From positions 33,509 through 97,508 of the forward strand of contig NZ_JAFBFH010000017.1 in NCBI RefSeq assembly GCF_016909185.1: DNA of 64,000 bases. The letters run 5' to 3'. This stretch comes from Siminovitchia thermophila. GTDB taxonomy: Bacteria; Bacillota; Bacilli; Bacillales; Bacillaceae_C. Position numbers and translations under genes: made by a program. Numbering within the stretch: position 1 is the first letter of the stretch; every line of letters starts with the position of its first letter. Shown piece by piece: positions 1 to 7,423 of this stretch. The notes under the pieces were generated by a model, which was given only the letters and a program-made list of their open reading frames with translations, was not told the DNA's origin and made no database searches.

Positions 1-1
1 C

Positions 2-754
2 GAACACCTTGCCCCATTACAATCGGGCATCGGGTCGGTAGCCAACGCGGTACTTCACGGGATGCTTGATTCTGAATTTAAAGACTTGGAAATATACTCT
101 GAAGTTCTTCAAGATGCTGTATTTGATTTAATTGACGCGGGTAAAGTGCGATTTGCTTCTTGTTGTTCCATAACATTATCGGAAAAGAAAATGAACCACG
201 TTTTTGGCCAGTTTGAAAAATATCGGGATAAGCTGATTATGCGTCCTCAAGAGTTGTCAAATCATCCGGAAATCATCCGCAGGCTTGGCTTGATTTCTAT
301 TAATGCGGCTTTGGAGTTTGATATATACGGCAATGTGAACTCGACACATGTTTCCGGTACAAATATGATGAATGGAATTGGCGGCTCCGGCGATTTTGCC
401 CGCAATGCCCGGCTGGCTATTTTCGTAACGAAATCATTAGCCAAAGGCGGCGATATTTCCAGTATTGTCCCATTTGTTTCTCATGTGGACCATACGGAAC
501 ATGATGTGGACGTTGTGGTGACCGAACAAGGATATGCGGATTTAAGAGGGTTGGCACCAAGAGAAAGAGCACCCTTAATCATTGAAAATTGTGCCCACCC
601 CCTATACCGTGATCAGTTATGGACGTATTATAGCGAAGCGTTGGAGCGGGGAGGCCAAACACCGCATGTTCTTGAAAAAGCCTTTTCTTGGCATATCCAA
701 TATAAAAATCAAGGAACAATGCTTCAACAAATAAAGGAAAAAGAAATGGCATAA
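2..754 (+). CDS. Succinyl-CoA:acetate CoA-transferase (acetyl-CoA hydrolase/transferase family), 5'-truncated by window edge
   Basis: The reading frame is open from base 2, and the true start lies left of the window. The visible 250 residues are the C-terminal half of a class I CoA-transferase of the acetyl-CoA hydrolase/succinate CoA-transferase family. The family signature GIGSVANAVL is near the left edge, followed by LRRLG-like and NVNSTHVSGT segments, the glycine-rich GIGGSGDFARNA and the C-terminal VVTEQGYADLRG. Enzymes of this family move CoA between acetate and succinate in the cytoplasm through a glutamyl-CoA intermediate; the catalytic Glu should lie in the segment around YSEV. The gene ends in its own terminator, which overlaps the stop codon. 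A link to the succinate-producing GABA branch further right is inference. The family call is secure, the exact acyl substrates are not. Confidence 0.85.
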   Translation, partial: EHLAPLQSGIGSVANAVLHGMLDSEFKDLEIYSEVLQDAVFDLIDAGKVRFASCCSITLSEKKMNHVFGQFEKYRDKLIMRPQELSNHPEIIRRLGLISINAALEFDIYGNVNSTHVSGTNMMNGIGGSGDFARNARLAIFVTKSLAKGGDISSIVPFVSHVDHTEHDVDVVVTEQGYADLRGLAPRERAPLIIENCAHPLYRDQLWTYYSEALERGGQTPHVLEKAFSWHIQYKNQGTMLQQIKEKEMA

Positions 755-782
755 GCCTTGGCTGCTATGCCATTTTTTTTGT
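745..782 (+). terminator. Rho-independent terminator of the CoA-transferase gene
   Basis: The 9-bp stem AATGGCATA / TATGCCATT includes the stop codon in its left arm and is followed by a run of eight T. Confidence 0.85.
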
Positions 783-900
783 TTTCTATTATAAATCGGA
801 TTATTTATTGGAATAGTAGATGACTGAAACCGTCTGATCATCAATTTTTTTAAAAAAACTTGAAAGACATTTTAAATCGAATTACCTTATCTAAGAAAGA

Positions 901-1191
901 CTGAAAATAACGATTGAAGAATTACCTGAATCAAGGATTGCTTATTTCCGAAATGTTGGGAAGTATGGTGAAAAGCAAAATAAAAAAAGTGGGAAAATCA
1001 TTCCACAATTTCAGGCAGACCGCAAGATACTCAAAGAGATGATTCGTCCTAAAGAGGAATGTCGTTACGATGTTTGCGTAGTAATACATAAAGATTTTAA
1101 TGTGACAAAACCAGCCCATGTTGGTAAATTATCCGGCGGGAAATACGCTGTTTTCTTGGCAGTCAGTGAATTTTGGGGAAATATTTTTTAG
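901..1191 (+). pseudogene. Remnant of a GyrI-like (AraC effector-binding) domain gene
   Basis: An open stretch without a usable start reads ITIEELPESRIAYFRNVGKY at its beginning and YDVCVV followed by GKLSGGKYAVF near its end. These are the hallmark segments of GyrI-like small-molecule-binding domains found in AraC-type regulators and SbmC. A stop codon sits at 892-894 and the frame ends in TAG at 1189-1191, just after the YAVF segment where the family normally continues. The remnant therefore lacks an N-terminus (start codon, any DNA-binding domain) and its last part. No ribosome binding site precedes it. The domain call rests on motif recall; a profile search would settle it. Confidence 0.55.
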
Positions 1192-1635
1192 AGATAGAAA
1201 GAAATGATCTATCGATAAGAGAACAACTAATTATAGAAAGAATGTGACATATTAGTTCCTACGAAGCAGGGACATTCAGAATTCGCAGTAGGGTGATTGT
1301 AAAATCGGAATACCTTTTTTCAATATGTAATTGCGAGCCGGCAGCATTTAAAAGCAATCGTTTTGCTTTTGCGCAATTCTTTGTACCTGTATTTTCGAAT
1401 AAGAAAGACCATTGATCATGATGGACTCTTCCAATAAAAAATCGTTATGTTTGATGCTCATTTTTTACATGAATGGGTTTGCCTTGATGCTCGCTTTCTG
1501 GCTTCCTTTATTCTTTTGCATTTTTTCACAGTGCTGGAGAAATGTATGGACGAAATCATCTTCCATGTTAAAATGAGATGTAACACATTGTTGAAAGCGA
1601 TTACAGTAATTTATGGACAGAAATGAGGTGGTCAC
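1192..1635. other. Gap before hutH, no gene recognised
   Basis: Stops are present in all frames. The stretch should contain the hutH promoter, but no convincing -35/-10 pair, -24/-12 element or hairpin terminator was recognised. Confidence 0.5.
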
Positions 1636-3180
1636 GTGGCTAAAAACAATCAAATCGTATTAGGCGGCTCGCTATTAACACTCAAGGAAGTGGTTCAGAT
1701 TGCGCGTTGCCATTACCAAGTGGGGATAAACCGCGACTCCAGAGAAAAAATTCATCACAGCCGACGATATGTTGAAAGTCTTTTGGAGGAAAAAAGGGTA
1801 GTATACGGGCTTACAACCGGTTTTGGAAAATTCAGTGACACTTACATCCCAAGCGAGATGGGAAAAGAATTGCAATTAAACCTGATTCGCAGTCATGCAT
1901 GCGGTCTCGGTGAACCGCTTCCTGACGATGTCGTCAGGGCCGTTATTTTACTGAGAGTCAACGCCCTTTTACATGGACATTCCGGTATTCGCCTGGCGGT
2001 CTTGGAAACAATGGTTGAAATGCTTAATAAAGGGGTGACACCTGTCATACCAGAACAGGGTTCGCTCGGAGCAAGCGGGGATCTTGCACCACTGGCGCAT
2101 TTGGCTTTAGTGTTAATGGGAGAAGGTGAAGCCAAGTATCGGGGTGAACAATTGAGTGGATTGGAAGCGCTTGCCAGAGCGGGAATATCTCCAGTCTCAC
2201 TTGAAGCAAAAGAAGGATTGGCGTTAATTAATGGAACACAAGTCATGACGGCGATTGCGGCGCTTGCTTGTTGGGATGCGATCCAGCTTGCCAATTGGGC
2301 GGATTGTACTGCCGCTTTGACGGCTGATGTTCTTCGCGGAGTCAAGCAAGCATTTGAACCGGAAACTCATGAAATTCGCCCTCATTTAGGGCAACAGGAA
2401 GTGGCCAGGAACATGTTAAGATTGACGGCGGGAAGCCAGTTGATCACAAACCAGGGGGAGTTGAGGGTACAGGATGCTTATTCGATTCGGTGCGTTCCTC
2501 AAGTCCACGGTGCGTCAAGGGACGCTTTGCAGCATATACATGAAAAACTATTAATTGAAATGAATTCAGTTACAGATAATCCGCTTATTTTCGCGGATAA
2601 AGATAAAGTCATATCGGGCGGGAATTTTCATGGGCAGCCGATGGCCCTCATTATGGACTATCTGGCGATCGCGGTGGCGGAATTGGCCAATATCTCCGAG
2701 CGCAGAGTGGAAAGGCTTGTGAACCCCCAATTAAATGGAGATTTGCCCGGCTTTTTAACAAAGCGGGGCGGTATGAATTCAGGATTGATGATTGTTCAAT
2801 ATACTGCCGCGTCGATCGTATCAGAAAATAAGTCACTTGCCCATCCGGCAAGTGTCGACTCCATACCGAGTTCGGCCAATCAGGAGGATCATGTCAGTAT
2901 GGGGACGATTGCCGCAAGAAAAGCGGCAAGCATCGTGAACAACAGCTATCGGGTCATCGCCATTGAACTGTTTTGTGGTGCGCGTGCCGCCGATTATCGA
3001 GGTTCTGAAAAACTGGGCAAAGGAACAAATCGGCTATATACGATTTGCCGGAGACATGTTCCTTTTATTGAGGACGATCATGTGATGTATCCTTATTTAA
3101 ACAAAATAGTAGAACTTATGAAAGAAATGGAAATCACAGAGGAAATCGAACAATTGCTTCAAAAGGACTTGGGCGCTTAA
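1636..3180 (+). CDS. hutH: Histidine ammonia-lyase
   Basis: A full-length member (514 residues) of the aromatic amino acid ammonia-lyase/HAL family, which deaminates L-histidine to trans-urocanate and ammonia. The Ala-Ser-Gly triad that cyclises to the MIO electrophile is at residues 146-148 in GSLGASGDLAPLAH. The catalytic Tyr region VVYGLTTGFG is near residue 58, and the SHACG segment typical of histidine-type enzymes is at 86-90. The SVDSIPSSANQEDHVSMG block is intact. The start is GTG, preceded by GAGGTGG. No other hut gene is in the window, so the gene either works alone for nitrogen release or relies on hutUIG elsewhere. Tyrosine or phenylalanine as substrate is less likely given the SH motif, but only an assay would exclude it. 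Confidence 0.92.
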   Translation: MAKNNQIVLGGSLLTLKEVVQIARCHYQVGINRDSREKIHHSRRYVESLLEEKRVVYGLTTGFGKFSDTYIPSEMGKELQLNLIRSHACGLGEPLPDDVVRAVILLRVNALLHGHSGIRLAVLETMVEMLNKGVTPVIPEQGSLGASGDLAPLAHLALVLMGEGEAKYRGEQLSGLEALARAGISPVSLEAKEGLALINGTQVMTAIAALACWDAIQLANWADCTAALTADVLRGVKQAFEPETHEIRPHLGQQEVARNMLRLTAGSQLITNQGELRVQDAYSIRCVPQVHGASRDALQHIHEKLLIEMNSVTDNPLIFADKDKVISGGNFHGQPMALIMDYLAIAVAELANISERRVERLVNPQLNGDLPGFLTKRGGMNSGLMIVQYTAASIVSENKSLAHPASVDSIPSSANQEDHVSMGTIAARKAASIVNNSYRVIAIELFCGARAADYRGSEKLGKGTNRLYTICRRHVPFIEDDHVMYPYLNKIVELMKEMEITEEIEQLLQKDLGA

Positions 3181-3302
3181 GCGCACGAGCAAGTGATATA
3201 AGAAGAATATTCCAAGTTTAATTCAAACCCACGATGCTTTTTCTCGATAAAAGTTTTATGACTTTTTATTTGGTGAAATACGGAAAATACTTGAAATTAA
3301 AA

Positions 3303-3342
3303 AAATGAACTGCCTCCACTGTCAATGGGGGCAGTTCATTTT
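3303..3342. terminator. Bidirectional terminator between hutH and the rpiR-type gene
   Basis: The inverted repeat AATGAACTGCC / GGCAGTTCATT has A-rich sequence on its left and T on its right. It lies between convergent genes and abuts the stop codon of the minus-strand regulator. Confidence 0.75.
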
Positions 3343-4210
3343 ACGATTGATCTCCTCTTAGGTAAAAGACATTAAAGCGATCCCATGTAGCCTCCATTTG
3401 ATCAAGACGGGATCTGGCTTCATCCATTCGTTCTTTTCCAACGCTAATAATGAGGGCGTTTATCAAGCTAAGCGGCGCCGTAAAGGAGTCGATGAAGGAC
3501 GGCATTTGACTTGACGCAGTTAAGGGGATGTCCGCGTGTTGGATGAGCGGGGAGAGCAGGCTGTCCGTAATACAAATCGTTTTTGATCCTTTTTCCCTGG
3601 CAAAAGCGAGTGTTTGGATGGTGCTGTTCGTATAGCGCGGAAAGCTGATCCCGATAACGACGTCTTTTTCCCCCAAGTTGTACAATTGTTCCGAAAGGTT
3701 TTCTACAGACCTAACGATTTCGGACTTACCCAAAATAATATGCAAATAATATTGAAGAAATATCCCCAGGGCCGCAGCACTTCGATTGGCGGCAATATAA
3801 ATGTTTTGCGCTTCTTCAAGTATATGAACCGCCTGATGAAATTTTCCAATATCTACTTGTTCAATGGTTGATTTAATATTTTCGATATCGTCGCGAAAAA
3901 TATTATAAAACCATTGCTCTTGATCATTGTAAACATCTGCTGTCATTTTCAGTCTTTCAGTTGTCGTAAGCTGCTTTTGAATGGAATTTTGCATATGAGT
4001 TTGCATCTCCGAATAACCGGAATAACCCAAGAATGAGGCGAATCGAACAACCGTTGCTTCGCTGACATCTGCTTTTTTGGCAAGTGCCGCGACATTCAAA
4101 AATGGAACTACTGTCGTGTTCTCCAAAATATAATGGGCAATTTTTTTAAACGCTTTGCTCATTTCCGGCAGCTTGTTTGCCATATGACGGTAAATGTTTT
4201 GTGTTTTCAT
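3341..4210 (-). CDS. MurR/RpiR-family transcriptional regulator (HTH + SIS)
   Basis: A 289-residue regulator with an N-terminal RpiR-type helix-turn-helix at about residues 1-80 (KKADVSEATVVRFASFLGYS is the recognition segment). A SIS phosphosugar-binding-like fold follows at about 125-260 (AANRSAAALG, then VVIGISFPRYTNSTIQTLAFA). Such proteins usually bind palindromes upstream of a neighbouring catabolic gene and respond to a phosphorylated or amino ligand in the SIS domain. The gene is divergent from a class III aminotransferase gene at 4414, and the gap holds two palindromes, so local control of that gene is the simplest reading. The effector is unknown; in similar contexts the SIS domain need not bind a sugar. 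Confidence 0.85.
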   Translation of the reverse strand: MKTQNIYRHMANKLPEMSKAFKKIAHYILENTTVVPFLNVAALAKKADVSEATVVRFASFLGYSGYSEMQTHMQNSIQKQLTTTERLKMTADVYNDQEQWFYNIFRDDIENIKSTIEQVDIGKFHQAVHILEEAQNIYIAANRSAAALGIFLQYYLHIILGKSEIVRSVENLSEQLYNLGEKDVVIGISFPRYTNSTIQTLAFAREKGSKTICITDSLLSPLIQHADIPLTASSQMPSFIDSFTAPLSLINALIISVGKERMDEARSRLDQMEATWDRFNVFYLRGDQS

Positions 4211-4309
4211 TTGTATCGTTCCCTTCTAAAGTGAAAGGGCAGTGTGGCTTACAGTATACATTAATGGAATACGGGCATTTTTGCAATAAATATTTTATTT
4301 TGTTTACAT

Positions 4310-4330
4310 TTTGAAATAAATGATTCCAAA
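4310..4330. promoter_or_regulatory. Imperfect palindrome, candidate RpiR-type operator 1
   Basis: The arms TTTGAAAT and ATTCCAAA are separated by 5 bp, with one mismatch. The site lies about 20 bp upstream of the second palindrome in the divergent intergenic region. Confidence 0.4.
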
Positions 4331-4345
4331 TAGGCTTTTTAAGTG

Positions 4346-4367
4346 TATAATGAAATATATATTTCAT
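4346..4367 (+). promoter_or_regulatory. -10 element fused to an 18-bp perfect palindrome, candidate operator 2
   Basis: TATAAT at 4346-4351 runs into the perfect 18-bp palindrome ATGAAATATATATTTCAT at 4350-4367. A protein bound here would block the promoter of the aminotransferase gene. A weak -35 (TTCCAA, 4325-4330) is 15 bp upstream of the -10. Confidence 0.55.
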
Positions 4368-4413
4368 AACATATAAAAAGTGAAAAAATAATTTCTTTGA
4401 TGAGGTGCTATGA

Positions 4414-5799
4414 ATGGCAATCAGTGAAAGAAAAAGTATAGGGTTAAGGCGGTTCATGGAAAAAACCCCCCGGTCCTTGGAGCTTTACAAAAAGACGCTG
4501 GATGTGATGCCAGGCGGGGCGACGGCTAATATTAAATTCTTTTCACCGTATCCGATCGCAATGGAAAAAGGCCGGGGCAGTTACTTGTATGATATTGATG
4601 GGAACGAATATATTGACTATTTGTTGTCTTACGGGGCGTTGATTTTAGGGCATGGCCATCCGGACATTATCGAAGCTGTGCATGTACAATTGGAAGAATC
4701 GGGTACTTATCTGTTTGGAGCACCCCACCGGCTTGAAATGGAAATGGGAGAAAAAGTAAAACAGCTTTATCCGAGCATGGAACGGCTAAGATATACGAAT
4801 TCGGGGACAGAAGCTACTTTGCTCGCAATCCGTTTAGCATATGCTTATACCGGAAAAAATAAAATCGCCAAATTTGAAGGACATTACCATGGCGGTTATG
4901 ACCAAGTACTCGTTAGTGTCAATCCTCCTGTACATGAGGCCGGGTCGGAAAGGCACCCACATCCGGTAGCCGAATCAAAAGGAGTCGACCCGTACCATGA
5001 AAAGCATACGATCATATTGCCATTTAATGATTTGGATGCGACTTATGACATTTTGAAAAAAAATCAACACGATCTCGCGGCAGTGATCATTGAACCTGTT
5101 CAAGGAGGGTTTATCCCAGCTACCCAAAGCTTCATGGACGGATTGAAAAAAATGACAGAAGAGATGGGCATACTTCTTATATTTGATGAAGTGAAAACCT
5201 GCTTCAGAATGGGGCTCGGGGGAGCGCAAGCCTACTACCAAATTACCCCTGACTTAACAACGCTCGGAAAAGCGGTTGGCGGTGGATATCCGATCGGGAT
5301 AACCGGAGGAAGAAGAGATATTATGGAATTAAGCGCACCAACGGCGTCCGCAGATGTGTTTGACGTTAGCAAAAGCCGGCATTCCAGCGCCAAAGATGTA
5401 TTATTTCACAGCGGCACTTATAACGGGCATCCGGCCATATTGGCCGCGGGATTAGCCACGATCCAAGTGTTGGAAAGGGAAATCTGGCATATTCAAGATA
5501 TGGCGGCCAAATTGAAAGCGGGTATTGCAAAATTGTTTTCTGAACGAGGCGTTGGGATGCAGGTATTGGGGCTGGGTTCCATCTTTAATATTATTATTAC
5601 GGAACAAGAGAGCATATCCAACTATCGCGACCTTCAAAAAGCGGACTTTGCCTTGAGAAGAGAGCTTGATTTCTTGCTTTTAGCCGAAGGGATTTATACA
5701 AAGCCTTTGAATCGCTATAGCATATCGGCCGCACATGGAGAAAAAGAAATCAGTAGGACATTGGAGGCTTTTGAAGGGGCGTTAGGGAAGCTTTGCTAG
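4414..5799 (+). CDS. Class III PLP aminotransferase, glutamate-1-semialdehyde aminomutase-like
   Basis: A 461-residue fold-type I PLP enzyme. Residues about 32-80 (MPGGATANIKFF, LYDIDGNEYIDYLLSYG) and NSGTEATLLAIR resemble glutamate-1-semialdehyde 2,1-aminomutase and related beta-amino acid or omega-aminotransferases. The PLP-binding lysine is in TLGKAVGGGYPIG, and the phosphate/ring Asp is in LLIFDEVKTC. It is longer than HemL and lies outside any heme cluster, so a catabolic aminotransferase under the divergent RpiR-type regulator is more likely than a heme enzyme. GAGGTG lies 7 bp before the chosen ATG. Its amino donor cannot be deduced from sequence. An extended inverted repeat follows the gene. 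Confidence 0.8.
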   Translation: MAISERKSIGLRRFMEKTPRSLELYKKTLDVMPGGATANIKFFSPYPIAMEKGRGSYLYDIDGNEYIDYLLSYGALILGHGHPDIIEAVHVQLEESGTYLFGAPHRLEMEMGEKVKQLYPSMERLRYTNSGTEATLLAIRLAYAYTGKNKIAKFEGHYHGGYDQVLVSVNPPVHEAGSERHPHPVAESKGVDPYHEKHTIILPFNDLDATYDILKKNQHDLAAVIIEPVQGGFIPATQSFMDGLKKMTEEMGILLIFDEVKTCFRMGLGGAQAYYQITPDLTTLGKAVGGGYPIGITGGRRDIMELSAPTASADVFDVSKSRHSSAKDVLFHSGTYNGHPAILAAGLATIQVLEREIWHIQDMAAKLKAGIAKLFSERGVGMQVLGLGSIFNIIITEQESISNYRDLQKADFALRRELDFLLLAEGIYTKPLNRYSISAAHGEKEISRTLEAFEGALGKLC

Positions 5800-5810
5800 C
5801 CAGGGCCGAG

Positions 5811-5926
5811 AAAACGAAAAGAGAGAAGGGATGTGAACTGCCCCCTTTAAGTATTCAGGTTTTATTTTTTTACCTGTCTACTTACAGGGGAGCATATCAA
5901 TGTGTTTTCCCGTTCTCTCTTTTTAA
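5811..5926. repeat. Long imperfect inverted repeat, MITE-like or terminator-like
   Basis: The outer arms AAAAGAGAGAAGGG (5817-5830) and CCCGTTCTCTCTTTT (5909-5923) match except for one extra base. Inside them GAACTGCCCCC..TTAAGTA and its counterpart TACTTACAGGGGAGC form a second imperfect repeat, with T-rich sequence at the centre. The inner arms resemble terminal repeats of IS3/IS150-type elements, but no transposase is present. The element lies between convergent genes and may also stop transcription. Confidence 0.5.
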
Positions 5927-6044
5927 AGTCCCAGCTCAGGGAGCCATCGGCTAAGGTCGCAAATGAATAAGCAGCCTCCCCGCCACTTACTTGCCCCTGT
6001 TGCTTGAGGGCTATCGTATCGTGTCTTATGTGTTTCGCTCAGCT

Positions 6045-7142
6045 TTACGCTTTGGGTTGCTGCTGGGTAATGCAGTGAATATTGCCTCCGCCAAGAGAGA
6101 CTTCACGTGTATTCACTGTAACGACCTTTCGATCCGGGTACATCTGTTTAAAAATATTTACCGCCTCTTCATCTTTCGGATCATCAAACGCCGGCAATAC
6201 CACCCCGCCATTGCATAAATAGCAATTAATGTAAGTTGCAATAAATGTTGTATCGGCTGAGCGGTCATAAGCATCGGCGGCGAAATCAATTTCATTGCTT
6301 TCTGCTTTTGTAATGGTAATTTGCCGCGGCAGCGGAATTTTATAGATTTTCAGTTTTCGCCCTTTGGCGTCCACTTCCTCCTCAAGTTGTTTATAGGTTT
6401 TTTGAAGTACTTCATATTGCGGGTGTGCAGGATCATCGGTCCAACTGATGGCAACTTCTCCGGGCCGCACATAAAATAGTACTTCATCTACGTGTCCGTC
6501 GGTTTCGTCACCAACAAGACCTTCTTTGATCCAAATGATTTTTTCAATATTTAAATACTCTTTGAGTTTTTCCTCGACTTCTTCTTTTGACATACGTGGA
6601 TTCCGGTTCGGGTTTAAAACGCATTGCTCTGTTGTAATGAGCGTACCTTCCCCGTCTACATGGATGGCGCCGCCTTCTAGTATGAAGTCTTTTGCGTCAT
6701 AGCGATCAATTTGTTCAATTTCTAATACTTTCCTTTTTACAAGTTGATCTTGATCCCAGGGGAAGTACAGTCCTTCTTCCAAACCTCCCCAGGCATTGAA
6801 TCCCCAATCCACGCCTCGCACTTCACCTTTGTCATTTTTGACAAAAGTGGGTCCTATATCACGCATCCAAGCATCATTAGATGATATTTCGACGACCCGT
6901 ATTTGCTCGTCCAAAAGAGCGCGGGCATTTTCGAACTGTTCCGCTCTAACACACACCGTAACCGGTTCGAATTGTGAAATCGCTTTCGCCACCTCTGCAA
7001 AAGCTCGTTGTGCTGGCTTGGCTCCAGCTCTCCAAGTATCTGTTCTGACTGGCCAAAGCATCCATGTTCTTTCATGTTCCTCAAACTCGCCAGGCATTCT
7101 AAATCCATCTGTTCTGGGTGTACTGTTTATCGTACGTGCCAT
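6045..7142 (-). CDS. aguA: Agmatine deiminase
   Basis: A 365-residue member of the peptidyl-arginine deiminase-like family that hydrolyses agmatine to N-carbamoylputrescine and ammonia. Conserved agmatine-binding segments are present: WMLWPVRTDTWR near the N-terminus, NDAWMRDIGPTFV around residue 90, DETDGHVDEV, and the C-terminal GGGNIHCITQQ with the catalytic cysteine. The start used is the ATG at 7140-7142, because GGAGGGG lies 7 bp before it; an ATG five codons upstream lies in front of that site. A perfect sigma-54 promoter is at 7179-7194. The usual partner aguB (nitrilase-type N-carbamoylputrescine amidase) is not adjacent; a divergently oriented M20 carbamoylase follows the regulator gene instead. 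Confidence 0.93.
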   Translation of the reverse strand: MARTINSTPRTDGFRMPGEFEEHERTWMLWPVRTDTWRAGAKPAQRAFAEVAKAISQFEPVTVCVRAEQFENARALLDEQIRVVEISSNDAWMRDIGPTFVKNDKGEVRGVDWGFNAWGGLEEGLYFPWDQDQLVKRKVLEIEQIDRYDAKDFILEGGAIHVDGEGTLITTEQCVLNPNRNPRMSKEEVEEKLKEYLNIEKIIWIKEGLVGDETDGHVDEVLFYVRPGEVAISWTDDPAHPQYEVLQKTYKQLEEEVDAKGRKLKIYKIPLPRQITITKAESNEIDFAADAYDRSADTTFIATYINCYLCNGGVVLPAFDDPKDEEAVNIFKQMYPDRKVVTVNTREVSLGGGNIHCITQQQPKA

Positions 7143-7178
7143 TACTATCCCCTCCATTTATGTTCACTGATATTATCA

Positions 7179-7194
7179 TGCAACTTTTATGCCA
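7179..7194 (-). promoter_or_regulatory. Sigma-54 (-24/-12) promoter of aguA
   Basis: On the minus strand TGGCATAAAAGTTGCA has GG and GC separated by exactly 10 bp, which is the sigma-54 consensus layout. It lies 37 bp upstream of the aguA start. Confidence 0.85.
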
Positions 7195-7212
7195 CTCGGG
7201 AAATTATCACTG

Positions 7213-7256
7213 TTTTGCTAAGCGCGATCTTGCCTATGCGGTTCCGGCAAGGTCGC
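7213..7256. promoter_or_regulatory. Candidate activator site: TTGCTAA motif plus GC-rich inverted repeat
   Basis: The sequence TTTTGCTAAGCGCGA (7213-7227) overlaps the inverted repeat GCGATCTTGCC (7224-7234) / GGCAAGGTCGC (7246-7256), which has one mismatch and an 11-bp spacer. It lies 20-60 bp upstream of the aguA -24 element, where an enhancer-binding protein could act. The remaining gap to 7423 shows nothing else. Confidence 0.45.
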
Positions 7257-7423
7257 TTCTCAGCTTTTTGAATAACCTCTTGCTTCATGGAGTTTTATGT
7301 CATGAGGAAAAAGGTTGCTTTTGAGGAGCAGCGTGCAAGGCCGCCTGGGGAGCCATGTTCTTGAAACATCTTACCGCAACGTACCTTCCCAATGGCGCCG
7401 TCTGCTCTACGTTATCCGGACAG

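Noticed and set aside
1893..2345. Long minus-strand frame of 150 codons inside hutH
   Set aside because: It is the antisense shadow of a fully conserved histidine ammonia-lyase gene.
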